The notes: generated from the sequence alone by a model not told the origin. 64,000 nt of DNA from Isosphaeraceae bacterium (GCA_021324445.1 JAJPJC010000122.1:1-64000); one strand, 5' to 3'; positions 34,133 through 43,084 are shown, counted from the first letter of the stretch. Made by a program: numbers and translations.

Positions 34133-35866
34133 TCAATGGGCCTGGGCCAGCTCGGTCGCCGCCGGTGCGGTCAGCGACTTGAGGAAGATTTCGACCGCGC
34201 GCCGCTGTTCGGGCGGGAGCTGGAAGAACTTCTCGGCCGAGCGGGCCGCCTGGCCGCCATGGAAGGCGACCGCCTCCTCAAGGGTGGCGGCGCGGCCGTC
34301 ATGGAGATACGGGGCGGTATCGCGGAAGCCCCACAACGGCGGGGTTCGCCACTCCTGCCGGCTGGCGCCGCGCCGCCCCTTGACCGCGACCGCCGCCCCG
34401 CCCTGGGCACGACCCGGGACCGCGCTCATCGCCGCAGGGGGATCGGCCTCTGGATCCGAGGAGTCGCCTCCGTAGACGCCGTTATCGGCCAGCTCCGGAC
34501 CCATGTCGTGGAGGAGCAGGTCGCTGAAGACGCGATCGACCTTACCCAGCTTGGGAGTATGGCAGGTCGCGCAGCCGGCCTCCTCGAACCGCTTCCTGCC
34601 CTCCTGGACCGTCTGGGCCTGACGTGGGCTCGACGGCCGCCGCTGGGTGGGCGGCGCGAGGTTCCGCACGAAGGCGATCAGAGCGTCGCACTCGGCGGCA
34701 TCTAGGTCCAGCCCCGGCTTGAGGCCCTGGCGTTGCGGGACCTGAGGGAGTTTCCCCTGGGGATGGTCGGGCACCTCCAGGCCCAGCTCGACCGCGCAGG
34801 CCGTCAGGACGAACTCCTTCAGGCTCGCCGTCTGCGCCTTCCAGCCGAACCGGCCGATCGACCCGTCCGGTAGGCGGTTGACCCGCCCCTGGATCTCGGG
34901 GAACTCGGGGAACGTCTTTCGGAGCCCTTCTTCGATGACCGATTCGGGGATCGCGTCGATCAACCCGGCGCCGAACAACGCCGGCGGATTGCGCCGCGAC
35001 AGGACCAGGGTGAAAGCGCCATGCTGGACTCGCGGGAGCTTGTTGGCCGGGCGGCTGGCAACCTGCTGTCGGATCGCCAGGACGTCGGCGCTGGTGCGGT
35101 CCTTCTCGGTCGCGACGGGACCTTTGCCCTGCGCCGGCTTCCCCTGGTTGTTCAGCCCCAGCAGCCGAGCACGCCACGCCGGATAGTTGGGATCGGTGCT
35201 GAACAGGTGCAGCGTGATGCTGCGGGCCGAACGGAACGCCGGGTGCAATTCCGCCAGCTTCTCGAGATCCGGCTTGACCGGCTGAACCCGGGTGAGCCCG
35301 TCCGGACTGATCTCCAGGTTGGGGCCCTCGTGAGTCTCGAGATCCGGCTTGACCGGCTGAACCCGGGTGAGCTGGGTATCCTGCTTGGACTCTCGAGAGG
35401 CTTCCGTCGCCGCCGGCCCGTCGGTCGTGCCTGGCCGCTTCGGGGCTGGCTCGCCTTTGCGGGCCTGCAACTCGAGCTTCTCGGCCGGTTTGGACTTCGC
35501 CTCCGCAGCTTGCAACGCCCTGGCCTGCTCGTCGAGCTGCCGGACCACCGCCGTCAGGCCCGACCGAACTGCGGTCAAGATCTCGGCATTCTTATTCGAC
35601 GGGCCCGCGCCGCCTGGCCCGCCCAGGCCGTGGCAAGCGACGCAGGAGGTATCGTTGTAGACCGGGCCGAGTCCGTCGCCGCCGGGTCGCGTCCCCTCGC
35701 CGGGAAACCACTCGCGCAGGAACAGATCGCGGCCCTTGGCAATGGCGTCGTTCGGATCCGGATCGGCGCCGGCCCGCGCCAGCCCGGCGAGAGCGAGGAT
35801 TGTCCCCAACGCCGCCGCACCCCATCGCGCCACCGAGGAACCGCCCGGAACTTCTGGTCTGATCAT
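34133..35866 (-). CDS. Di-heme cytochrome c oxidoreductase (DHOR-like)
   Basis: A 577-residue exported c-type cytochrome. Signal peptide residues are about 13-33 (ARWGAAALGTILALAGLARA). The first haem site is Cys75-x-x-Cys78-His79 (NDTSCVACHG); the second, CATCHTPKLG, is in the C-terminal half. The C-terminal region RTPPLWGFRDTAPYLHDGRA is typical of di-haem thiol oxidoreductase/peroxidase-like proteins (DUF1111-type). The linker contains an exact internal duplication: TRVQPVKPDLE occurs twice, 25 residues apart. Electrons are probably exchanged with periplasmic partners; the substrate is not evident. It stands alone on its strand. Confidence 0.85.
   Translation of the reverse strand: MIRPEVPGGSSVARWGAAALGTILALAGLARAGADPDPNDAIAKGRDLFLREWFPGEGTRPGGDGLGPVYNDTSCVACHGLGGPGGAGPSNKNAEILTAVRSGLTAVVRQLDEQARALQAAEAKSKPAEKLELQARKGEPAPKRPGTTDGPAATEASRESKQDTQLTRVQPVKPDLETHEGPNLEISPDGLTRVQPVKPDLEKLAELHPAFRSARSITLHLFSTDPNYPAWRARLLGLNNQGKPAQGKGPVATEKDRTSADVLAIRQQVASRPANKLPRVQHGAFTLVLSRRNPPALFGAGLIDAIPESVIEEGLRKTFPEFPEIQGRVNRLPDGSIGRFGWKAQTASLKEFVLTACAVELGLEVPDHPQGKLPQVPQRQGLKPGLDLDAAECDALIAFVRNLAPPTQRRPSSPRQAQTVQEGRKRFEEAGCATCHTPKLGKVDRVFSDLLLHDMGPELADNGVYGGDSSDPEADPPAAMSAVPGRAQGGAAVAVKGRRGASRQEWRTPPLWGFRDTAPYLHDGRAATLEEAVAFHGGQAARSAEKFFQLPPEQRRAVEIFLKSLTAPAATELAQAH
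35261..35372 (-). repeat. 37-bp exact direct repeat within the di-heme cytochrome gene
   Basis: Bases 35261-35297 and 35336-35372 are identical. The period is 75 bp, or 25 codons, so the frame is kept and the duplication lengthens the linker between the haem domains. Confidence 0.9.
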
Positions 35867-35946
35867 GAGAGATGTCCTGGAATGAGTGAGGAATCCATCC
35901 GTGATCGAGTTCGGCCTGCTCGCCCGCTGGCAGCGTCCTGCGACGA

Positions 35947-37914
35947 TCAGAAGGGGGCTGTCTCCTCGGGTGGGTCTGTCCGGTCCGACGAGGGTTCCAC
36001 GGTCCGAGGACGCTCTTTGCGGATGGAGCTACCCCCGCTGCCAGGGCTGGATCGACCGCTCCGGGCCGGCGCGGGTGATGCCGGGCGCGGGGCCGTCGGT
36101 TGAGGTCGCGCCTCGGCCGCCCGGATCCGCCGCCGCAACTCGATCATCCGGTCCTCCAGCTTCCGGAACACGTCGGCATCCTTCGCGAGCGGGCCCTTCA
36201 TCAAGTGATGGTACTCCCCGACCACCGCGTCGAGCTCCTTCCGCAGGGCCGCGAGATTCGTTGCGGAGCCGGGCCGAGCCTTCTTGGGCGTCGCCGGTTT
36301 CAGGGCGGCCTTGAGGCGCGGTTCGGTTGCGGCCGAGCGCCCGCCGGTCTCCCGGCCAATCTTGGCGACGCTCCGTCCTCCCTTGGTGATCGTCAGGAGT
36401 TCTTCGTAGACGAGCTTACCTTCTTTGAGGGCCTGGACCCGGTGCTGCCCCGGGCGGAGGCGCAGCTCGTGGAGGCCCGCGCCGTTGAGGACGATCTCCT
36501 CAGCCTGGTCGTCGACCCGGACTTTCACCGCCGGGTCGTCGACCTGGAGCACCAGCACGCCACGGGGCGTATGGATCCGCAGGATGGTCGCCACCGCCTC
36601 GGCGAGCTTGGTGACCTCGGTGGCCCGGGTCCAGCCCAGCCCGACCAGGCCGGTCACGACCACGGCGGCGGCCGTCGCCCACCGCCAGGATCGGGCTCGG
36701 CTCCGGCTTGGGGCGGTGGCCAACCCGGACTCACCGGCGAGCCCAGGGTTCTGGAGGCGGGCCAGGTGCTCCTCAAGCAACTGCGCCACGACGGCGGCCG
36801 AGCCGTACCGCCGGGCGGGGTCCTTCGCCAGCAGGGTCTCGACGATCGCGACGAGCCAGTCGGGGATCTCGGGGGCGTCGGCACGGATCGGGTGGGGCGT
36901 CTCCTCGCAGACGCGCTTGAGCACGGCCAGCGCCGTCGGGGCCCGGAACGGGGGTCGGCCCAGGCACATCGCATAGAGCACGCCCCCGAGGCTGAACAGG
37001 TCGGACCGGGGGTCGACCGGCTCGCCGCGCGCTTGCTCGGGGGCCATGTACTGCGGGGTCCCGACCACGACGTCGCTGTGGGTGAGGCTGGCGTCGTCGA
37101 CCGTCCGGGCCAGGCCGAAGTCGGTGATCTTGACCCGCTCGACGCCGTTCTCCAGCAAGATGTTCGACGGCTTGATATCGCGGTGGATCAGGCCCTGGTC
37201 ATGGGCCGCGGCCAGGCCGATGGCGACCTGGCGGCCGATCCGGAGGATCTCGGGAAGCTTCAGCGGACCGCAGCGGTCCAGCCGGTCCTGGAGCGACTCG
37301 CCGGAGATGAACGGCATGACGAGGTAGGGAAGGCCCCGGAACTCGTCGACGGCATAGATCGGCACGACGTGTTCGTGGCTGACCGCCGCGGCCGCCCGCG
37401 CCTCGCGGGCGAACCGCCGCCGGGCCGCGGCCACGGCCGCCAACTGCGGCGCCATCACCTTGACGGCCACCAGCCGGTTCAAGGCCGGGTCGTACGCCTT
37501 GAGCACGATCCCCATGCCCCCCTGGCCGATGACCTCGATCACCTCGTATTGCGCCACGGTGCCGAGCAAGCCCGGCCGCGGCGCCGGGCCCAGGAAGTCG
37601 AGCGCGAGCTCCCCGCCGGCCTCGACGTCGCCGGGGATCTCTCCCGTCACGTCCGCGCCGCGTTCGTGGAACTGCGCCACCAGGTGGCTCACGATCGAGC
37701 GATCGTCGCTCGAGACCGACCGGCCGGCCTCGGCGAGCTGGCGCGCCACGACGGCGAACGAACCATCGCCGCCGGCCAGCCGCTCCAGGGTGGTCTGGCA
37801 GACCCCGCAGTCGTCCAGGTGCCGCACGACGGCAGCCTGGTCCGGCTCGGACAGGACCCCCTCGATCAGGGCCCGGAGCCGATCCGACGACGGGCATTCG
37901 AACACGGATGTCAT
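35947..37914 (-). CDS. Ser/Thr protein kinase with N-terminal zinc motif and membrane anchor
   Basis: A 655-residue Hanks-type kinase. An N-terminal HLDDCGVC motif (His32, Cys36, Cys39) resembles the zinc site of anti-sigma factors. The kinase domain runs from about 123 to 390: glycine loop IGQGGMGIVLKA, Lys152 in VAVKVM, HRDIKPSNILL with Asp246, DFG at 265-267 and GTPQYMAPEQARG. One transmembrane helix follows (WATAAAVVVTGLVGLGW), then an extracytoplasmic PEGA-like beta domain (LRPGQHRVQALKEGKLVYEE) and a Lys/Pro-rich tail. I start at 37914 (MTSVFECPSS) after GGAGCTCTCCC. Only 19 bases separate it from the ECF sigma gene, so it probably regulates, or acts with, that sigma factor. Confidence 0.9.
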   Translation of the reverse strand: MTSVFECPSSDRLRALIEGVLSEPDQAAVVRHLDDCGVCQTTLERLAGGDGSFAVVARQLAEAGRSVSSDDRSIVSHLVAQFHERGADVTGEIPGDVEAGGELALDFLGPAPRPGLLGTVAQYEVIEVIGQGGMGIVLKAYDPALNRLVAVKVMAPQLAAVAAARRRFAREARAAAAVSHEHVVPIYAVDEFRGLPYLVMPFISGESLQDRLDRCGPLKLPEILRIGRQVAIGLAAAHDQGLIHRDIKPSNILLENGVERVKITDFGLARTVDDASLTHSDVVVGTPQYMAPEQARGEPVDPRSDLFSLGGVLYAMCLGRPPFRAPTALAVLKRVCEETPHPIRADAPEIPDWLVAIVETLLAKDPARRYGSAAVVAQLLEEHLARLQNPGLAGESGLATAPSRSRARSWRWATAAAVVVTGLVGLGWTRATEVTKLAEAVATILRIHTPRGVLVLQVDDPAVKVRVDDQAEEIVLNGAGLHELRLRPGQHRVQALKEGKLVYEELLTITKGGRSVAKIGRETGGRSAATEPRLKAALKPATPKKARPGSATNLAALRKELDAVVGEYHHLMKGPLAKDADVFRKLEDRMIELRRRIRAAEARPQPTAPRPASPAPARSGRSSPGSGGSSIRKERPRTVEPSSDRTDPPEETAPF

Positions 37915-37933
37915 GGGAGAGCTCCTTGGGTGC

Positions 37934-38536
37934 TCATTCCTCGGGCAGTTCCCCGAGCACGGCCTTGAGCCGGGCAATCACCCGGCTCTTGGCGATATGG
38001 ACGGCGCCGACCGAGATCCCCAGCGACTCGGCGACCGCGCGCGGGCTCTCCCCGTCGACCGCGGTGCGCCAGAAGGCCTGCCAGGTCGTGTCCGAGCATT
38101 GCACGCGGACCCGCTCGGCGGCCCAGTTGAGCCGGCTGTTGCGGTACTCCTGTTCCCAGACCTCCTTCTCGTCGGGAGCCGGCGCCGGCTGAGCGTCGAG
38201 CCGATGGTTCATCGCCGTGTCGCCGGTCCCCCGGGGATGGCGGGATTGTCGCTTGTGCACGTTGATGAGGGTATGGCGAGTCACGGTGAACAGCCAGGCG
38301 CGGAACGAGCCGACGGCCGGGTCATACTCCAGGCAGCGGGCCTTGGCCGCGACGACCCGGAGCACCTCCTGGGTGACGTCGGCGGCGTCGGCGTCCTGGA
38401 GGCCGCGCCTCCGCACAAACCGGTAGATCATCGGGGCATAGAGCGCGACGAACTGCTCCCACGCCGACCGGTCGCCCGCATCCCGGATCCGCAACAGGAG
38501 GCTGGGCCGCGTCGGCATCGGATCGTTCGCCGGCAT
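37934..38536 (-). CDS. ECF RNA polymerase sigma factor
   Basis: A 200-residue sigma factor of the extracytoplasmic-function group. Region 2 covers WEQFVALYAPMIYRFVRRRG and DAADVTQEVLRVVAAK. Region 4 is WRTAVDGESPRAVAESLGIS followed by VGAVHIAKSRVIARLK, the helix-turn-helix for the -35 box. I start at 38536 (MPANDPMPTR) because GAGGAGGGTCC lies directly before it. It is upstream of, and near-adjacent to, the kinase with an anti-sigma-like zinc motif, a common arrangement in planctomycetes where kinase and sigma form one signalling unit. No classical anti-sigma gene is present. Confidence 0.92.
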   Translation of the reverse strand: MPANDPMPTRPSLLLRIRDAGDRSAWEQFVALYAPMIYRFVRRRGLQDADAADVTQEVLRVVAAKARCLEYDPAVGSFRAWLFTVTRHTLINVHKRQSRHPRGTGDTAMNHRLDAQPAPAPDEKEVWEQEYRNSRLNWAAERVRVQCSDTTWQAFWRTAVDGESPRAVAESLGISVGAVHIAKSRVIARLKAVLGELPEE

Positions 38537-38623
38537 AGGACCCTCCTCAAGATACAACGGCGGAGGGAAATCCTTTCACCAGGCCCGTGCTTTTCGCGAC
38601 GAGCCCGAGAGATTACCCCGGCG

Positions 38624-38692
38624 ACCAAGTAAGTCAGGCTTTAGCCTGACAGGAATCGAAACCTCAGGCTAAAGCCTGAACTACGACTTGGT
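38624..38692. repeat. CAGGCT inverted-arm element
   Basis: A 69-bp hairpin. Each arm holds a palindrome: GTCAGGCTTTAGCCTGAC (38633-38650) and TCAGGCTAAAGCCTGA (38664-38679). The loop TTTA of the left becomes TAAA on the right. The pairing continues outward to ACCAAGT (38624-38630) and ACTTGGT (38686-38692). It lies between the sigma gene and the remnant frame at 38664-38819, whose stop codon (38666-38664) is inside the right palindrome. Confidence 0.85.
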
Positions 38693-38819
38693 TGATCCCG
38701 ACGATGATCTTGGGCGGACGAAGATCCACACGGCCCACGGGGACCTCGATCGCCGGATCGCGGACGAATGAACCGCGGAGGATGGTGATCACGGCGGGGT
38801 CGACGTTGGAGCCAGGAAG
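38664..38819 (-). pseudogene. Short in-frame remnant behind a TGA
   Basis: Directly after the TGA of the 129-residue gene, the same frame stays open for 51 codons and reads like a folded protein: NVDPAVITILRGSFVRDPAI, then VPVGRVDLRPPKIIVGINQ. It ends at a TGA inside the repeat element. It may be the tail of a once longer protein cut by the TGA, or a small gene starting at a GTG (about 38792). I do not recognise the family, and similarity searches would have to settle it. Confidence 0.3.
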
Positions 38820-39209
38820 TCAGCGCTCGGGTTCATCGCCTTCATCGATGTCCAGGGGCGCAATACCGGCAATGAACAGCTCACTCCTGTCCGTGAACCC
38901 CTTCTTCGCGTGCCTCTTTTGCAGCCGGCGGCCCGTGCCCGCGAAGGCGACCACCTCGCTCCCCCGGTAAGCGACCAGTTGCCCGAGTCGCTTCTCCGCC
39001 AGCAGCCGCGGCCGGTCGCGCTTGTAAGCTTCAATGCCTGCTTGGATGAGTTCGGGTTTCCTCTGACCGAGGATCCGCTGCATCTCCGCTTGGCGGATCT
39101 TGAGCAGTCGAGCCACCTCGGGATCAGACTCGACCGGGATCGAGTCCAGGGCGGGATCGGGGTCGACCTCTTCGATCCCAGGGACGCTCCTTTGAGAGTC
39201 GGTTGACAT
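38820..39209 (-). CDS. Hypothetical protein, 129 aa
   Basis: I do not recognise a family. The first 70 residues are helical and charged (EVARLLKIRQAEMQRILGQR and then LIQAGIEAYKRDRPRLL). The second half is strand-rich: GQLVAYRGSEVVAFAGTGRR, then FTDRSELFIAGIAPLDIDE. Planctomycete genomes often carry small proteins with this YRG...VAFG pattern, which is a recollection and not a search result. The start at 39209 follows AGGAGATTGTG. The frame continues past the TGA into protein-like sequence, so the protein may be truncated. Confidence 0.65.
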   Translation of the reverse strand: MSTDSQRSVPGIEEVDPDPALDSIPVESDPEVARLLKIRQAEMQRILGQRKPELIQAGIEAYKRDRPRLLAEKRLGQLVAYRGSEVVAFAGTGRRLQKRHAKKGFTDRSELFIAGIAPLDIDEGDEPER

Positions 39210-39470
39210 CACAATCTCCTGGTCGGTTGCCTCGCCACCCCGAACGACGCCCGGAGACTTTCCCGCCCCGCTCATCCGCTGCGCGGCCTGTGGCGATCGC
39301 CCACCGGCGTCAATTCTAACGCGCTCGGTGGGGATCGCCAACGAGGTGAACGGCCCGATCGAGCGCGGCCGATGCCTCCTCCTCGTCCGAGCCGGTCCAG
39401 CCCGCCAGGCCCCACATCCCGTGGCCGTTCTCACTGACCGGCGAGCCTGTACGCTCGAGCGTGCGATACC

Positions 39471-42314
39471 TCATGGCTTGCGACCCTCGCGGAGATCTCT
39501 TTGGCAACATGTGCTGGACTGGATCAGCTCGGCGACGAGTGCGGTCCAGCCAGTCTGGTGGCTGGCGCCCAGGCCCGAGCCGTCGTCGCCATGGAAGTAT
39601 TCATGGAATGGGATATGATCGCGCCAGTGCGGATCGGTCTGGAAGAGCGCGACGCCGCCGAGAACGGGGCGGCGGCCCTCGGCGTCGCGCAGGAAGATCC
39701 GCACCAGGCGTTGGGCGAGCTCGTCGGCGGCCTCGGCGAGCGTCACGCGGTGCGGCTCGCCGCGCGGCAGGTCGACCGTCAGGCTCGGGCCGTAGTAGCG
39801 GTGGTATTCGCGCAGCGCCTCGATCATCAGGAAATTGACGGGGAACCAGATCGGCCCCCGCCAGTTGGAGTTGCCGCCATAGATCGGCTGGGACGACTCG
39901 GCCGGCTCGTAGGCGACCCGATTGTTGTGGAAAAGGAAGGGCTCGCCGGCCAGCCCGCGGGAGACCGACCGCAAGCCATAATCGGAGAGGAACTGCGCCG
40001 GGTCGAACAGGCGGGGCAGGACCGCCTCGAGCTTCGCCCGGTCGGCCAGGGCGAACAGCCGGCGATTCCCTTCGCCGAGCTGCGTCATCAGGCAGAGGTT
40101 GCCGGCCAGGGTCGGGCGGTAGCGGAAGTACCAGTCCATCCGGCGGCGGAAGTGGGGCAGCCGCTCCAGCGTTCCCGGCTCGATCGCCAGGGTGGCGCAC
40201 AGCGGGAGCAACCCCACAAACGAGCGGACCTTCAAGTGTTCGGGTGGTCCTCCTTCGATGCGGATCACGTCGTAATAGAACTGGTCGACCGGATCCCACA
40301 GGCCGATCTCGCGGTTGATCCCGTTGATCGCGTGCGAGATCGCCAGGAAGTGCTCGAAGAACTTGGTCGCGATCGCCTCGTAGGCCGGCCGGGTTCGGCT
40401 CAGCTCCAGCGCGATGGCCAGCATATCGAGGCAGAACAAGCCCATCCACGCCGTGCCGTCGGCCTGCTCGAGCCGCCGGCCATCCGCCAGGTTCGGCTTG
40501 CTGCGGTCGAAGACCCCGATATTGTCCAGGCCCAGGAAGCCCCCCTGGAACGCGTTGCGGCCCGCGGGGTCCTTGCGGTTGACCCACCAGGTGAAGTTCA
40601 GCAGCAGCTTGTGGAAGACCTCCTCGAGGAAGTCGGTGTCCGGCCGGCCGGTCCGCTCGCGGTCGATCTCGTAGACCCGTAACGCGGCGTGGGCATGCAC
40701 CGGCGGATTGGCGTCGCCGAAGTCCCACTCGTAGGCCGGGAGTTGGCCGTTCGGATGCATGTACCACTCGCGCAAGAGCAGCACCAGCTGCCGCTTGGCC
40801 CACTCGGGGTCGATCCGGGCCAGCACGATGCAATGGAACGCCGTGTCCCAGGCGGCGAACCAGGGATATTCCCACTTGTCGGGGACACTCAACACGTCGA
40901 GGTGATACACGTGCCGCCAGCCGGAATTCCGGCCGCTCAGCCGGGGCCGTGGGGGCTCCGGGCCGGCCGGGTCGCCCTCCAGCCACAGCTCGACGCTGTA
41001 GTGATAGAACTGCTTGGACCAGAGCAGCCCCGCATACGCTTGCCGCTGCACCCGGCGCTGGTCCTCACCCAGACCAGCCGGCTGGAGGGCCTCGTAAAAC
41101 TCGTCGGCCTCAGCCATCCGCCGACGCACCATCAGATCGAAACGGCCGAACGGATCGGACAGCGGCGTGTTGGTGAATCGGGTACGCACCGTCATGGCGG
41201 CGCCCGGCGCGACAGTGGCCTGATAGTGGGCCGCCGCCTTCGACCCCCGCCGCGCCGGGTTGACCCGGTCGCGGCGCCCCTGGACCACGGCGTGGTGGAA
41301 CGCGTCTTTGACGTAGGGACTCTCGTTGGGCGCGCCGAAGAGTCGCCGGCGGTTCGTGTCGTTCTCGGTGAAGAGCAGGGTCGGGACCTGCGTATGGTCA
41401 TCGAGGTACCACCACCGCTGGCCCAGGTGGCGATGCTCAGTGCGGACGACCGTGTCGCCGTCGGCCCGCAGGACGGGGCGATCGCCGCCGTAGCCCCAGG
41501 ACCAGGTGTTGCGGTACCAGGCCTGGGGCAGGATGTGCAGCTCGGCCGGCTCCGGACCGCGGTTATAGGCCGTGATCCGGCAGAGGATATCCTCCTCGGC
41601 GGCCTTGGCATAGTCGACGAAGACGTCGAAATAACGCCCCGCGGCCAGGGCCTCGCCCAGGGCGTCGATCAGCTCGAACTCGCGCTCGGCCCGCGACCGC
41701 CGCCGGTTCTCGGCCAGCAGCCGCTCGTAGGGATATTCGACCTGGGGATACTTGTAGAGCATCCGCATGTAGGCGTGACTGGGCAGGCCGTCCAGGTAGA
41801 AATAATACTCCTTGACATCCTCGCCGTGATTGCCTTCTTCGTTGGCCAGGCCGAAGAGCCGCTCCTTGAGGAACGGGTCGCGACCATTCCACAGCGCGAT
41901 CGCCAGGCAGAGGTTCTGGAAGCGATTGCAGAAGCCGGCGAGCCCGTCCTCGTTCCAGCGGTAGGCCCGGCTGCGGGCATGGTCGTGGGGGAAGTAGTCC
42001 CAGGCCGTACCGGCGGGGCTGTAGTCTTCGCGGACCGTGCCCCAGGCCCGCTCGGCCAGGTACGGCCCCCAGTGTTTCCAGTCGGCGCGCCGCGCGGCAC
42101 TGTCGCTCAAGCGCCGTTGTTCGGCGGTCGTCGACTCGAGTTCGGGCACAGGGCGGATCTCCGTCGCTCGGATGCCGCTGATCCTGCTGGCCGCCGCGGT
42201 GACTTCTCGCGGTGGCGCGTCGCCACGGCGGGCTGATGGGCCGGTTGTCCCTCGACGGCGGCCCGCACCGCGGCACCCGACCTTCGGAGGACCGATGATC
42301 CGATCATACGGCAC
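39471..42314 (-). CDS. MGH1-like / GH63-related glucosidase
   Basis: A large protein, up to 947 residues, with the (alpha/alpha)6 barrel of GH63-type glucosidases. Landmarks are GTAWDYFPHDHARSRAYRWN at the N-terminal domain, WDTAFHCIVLARIDPEWAKR and LPAYEWDFGDANPPVHAHAA in the barrel, NSNWRGPIWFPVNFLMIEAL, and the final HQTGWTALVAELIQ. In this family Asp and Glu in the barrel cleave alpha-glucosidic bonds. No signal peptide is visible, so a cytoplasmic role in glucoside or trehalose-like metabolism is likely. The first 60 residues are Arg-rich and perhaps not translated; the true start may be near residue 60-70, before AEQRRLSDSAARRADW, but no clear alternative start codon stands out. Confidence 0.85.
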   Translation of the reverse strand: MPYDRIIGPPKVGCRGAGRRRGTTGPSARRGDAPPREVTAAASRISGIRATEIRPVPELESTTAEQRRLSDSAARRADWKHWGPYLAERAWGTVREDYSPAGTAWDYFPHDHARSRAYRWNEDGLAGFCNRFQNLCLAIALWNGRDPFLKERLFGLANEEGNHGEDVKEYYFYLDGLPSHAYMRMLYKYPQVEYPYERLLAENRRRSRAEREFELIDALGEALAAGRYFDVFVDYAKAAEEDILCRITAYNRGPEPAELHILPQAWYRNTWSWGYGGDRPVLRADGDTVVRTEHRHLGQRWWYLDDHTQVPTLLFTENDTNRRRLFGAPNESPYVKDAFHHAVVQGRRDRVNPARRGSKAAAHYQATVAPGAAMTVRTRFTNTPLSDPFGRFDLMVRRRMAEADEFYEALQPAGLGEDQRRVQRQAYAGLLWSKQFYHYSVELWLEGDPAGPEPPRPRLSGRNSGWRHVYHLDVLSVPDKWEYPWFAAWDTAFHCIVLARIDPEWAKRQLVLLLREWYMHPNGQLPAYEWDFGDANPPVHAHAALRVYEIDRERTGRPDTDFLEEVFHKLLLNFTWWVNRKDPAGRNAFQGGFLGLDNIGVFDRSKPNLADGRRLEQADGTAWMGLFCLDMLAIALELSRTRPAYEAIATKFFEHFLAISHAINGINREIGLWDPVDQFYYDVIRIEGGPPEHLKVRSFVGLLPLCATLAIEPGTLERLPHFRRRMDWYFRYRPTLAGNLCLMTQLGEGNRRLFALADRAKLEAVLPRLFDPAQFLSDYGLRSVSRGLAGEPFLFHNNRVAYEPAESSQPIYGGNSNWRGPIWFPVNFLMIEALREYHRYYGPSLTVDLPRGEPHRVTLAEAADELAQRLVRIFLRDAEGRRPVLGGVALFQTDPHWRDHIPFHEYFHGDDGSGLGASHQTGWTALVAELIQSSTCCQRDLREGRKP

Positions 42315-42678
42315 GGGAATTCAGCGGTCAAATCACAGGCCGGCCGCGACGATGCGACCCTCCTGAGATCCCCATGATGGTGTGCTTACCGTTGTCCCGG
42401 AGCCCCCCTTCCCGAACCTCGGCGCAGTCGTTCAAGTCGATCACATCGCACGTATCCTGCCTCTCCGGAGTAACTTACGGCAGGAGAGAGAATCTCAGGA
42501 TTATTTGATCTCTTGAAGACAGAGTGTCATAATCTGGCGAGGGCGGCTCTCATCGGGCCGCCACCTGGGATCGCCAGCCATCCCACGATGCCGGGGCGGT
42601 GGGCCACGACTGTGGGGCGACATCGAGGTTGACGATCCCATCAGGTCGAACATGCCGTTCGTCGTCAAGGAGCCATCG
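42315..42678. other. Upstream region of the HPr gene
   Basis: This divergent gap holds the promoter at 42505-42533. The leader from there to the HPr start is about 140 bases and GC-rich (42541-42620), and could fold, but I found no named riboswitch. No gene is supported here. Confidence 0.5.
42505..42533 (+). promoter_or_regulatory. Sigma-70-like promoter for HPr
   Basis: TTGATC (42505-42510) and CATAAT (42528-42533) are separated by exactly 17 bases, each box with only one or two changes from consensus. The surrounding 50 bp are AT-rich against a GC-rich background. Confidence 0.55.
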
Positions 42679-42981
42679 ATGACTGAAACCTGTCTCAGAA
42701 GCCGCCAAGTCGTCATCATCGATCCCCTCGGGCTCCACTTGCGGCCTGCTGCCAAGCTGGTGGTCCTGGCGCAATCGTTCCGGTCGGAAATCCGGGTCAT
42801 CGCCAAGGGCATCACGGCCAACGCCAAGAGCCTCCTCGACCTGGCGACCCTCGCCGCCGAGTGCGGAACTACGCTTGATATCGTCGCCCACGGTGCCGAT
42901 GCCCATGAGGCCGTCACCGCCCTGACCGACCTGATCGGTGCCGGGTTCGATGGGTCGGTGGATCGGGGAGTGGCCGCGTAG
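42679..42981 (+). CDS. ptsH: HPr-family phosphocarrier protein
   Basis: A 100-residue HPr. The phosphorylated histidine is His20 in PLGLHLRPAAKL. Ser51 in NAKSLLDLA lies 31 residues later, the exact distance between His15 and Ser46 of classical HPr, so the regulatory serine is kept. It starts at 42679 (MTETCLRSRQ) after AAGGAG. No enzyme I, HPr kinase or sugar-specific EII gene is in this window. With both sites conserved it could serve carbohydrate or nitrogen-type phosphotransfer control. Confidence 0.88.
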   Translation: MTETCLRSRQVVIIDPLGLHLRPAAKLVVLAQSFRSEIRVIAKGITANAKSLLDLATLAAECGTTLDIVAHGADAHEAVTALTDLIGAGFDGSVDRGVAA

Positions 42982-43084
42982 CCGGACGAGCCACGGGTCG
43001 TTTCCAGCGAGGCCCAGCGCCGATGCACCTTCAGTCCAGGCAACGCCCTGATCACCCCTCTGCGAGGAGTCTTGGCCGGCCGGG

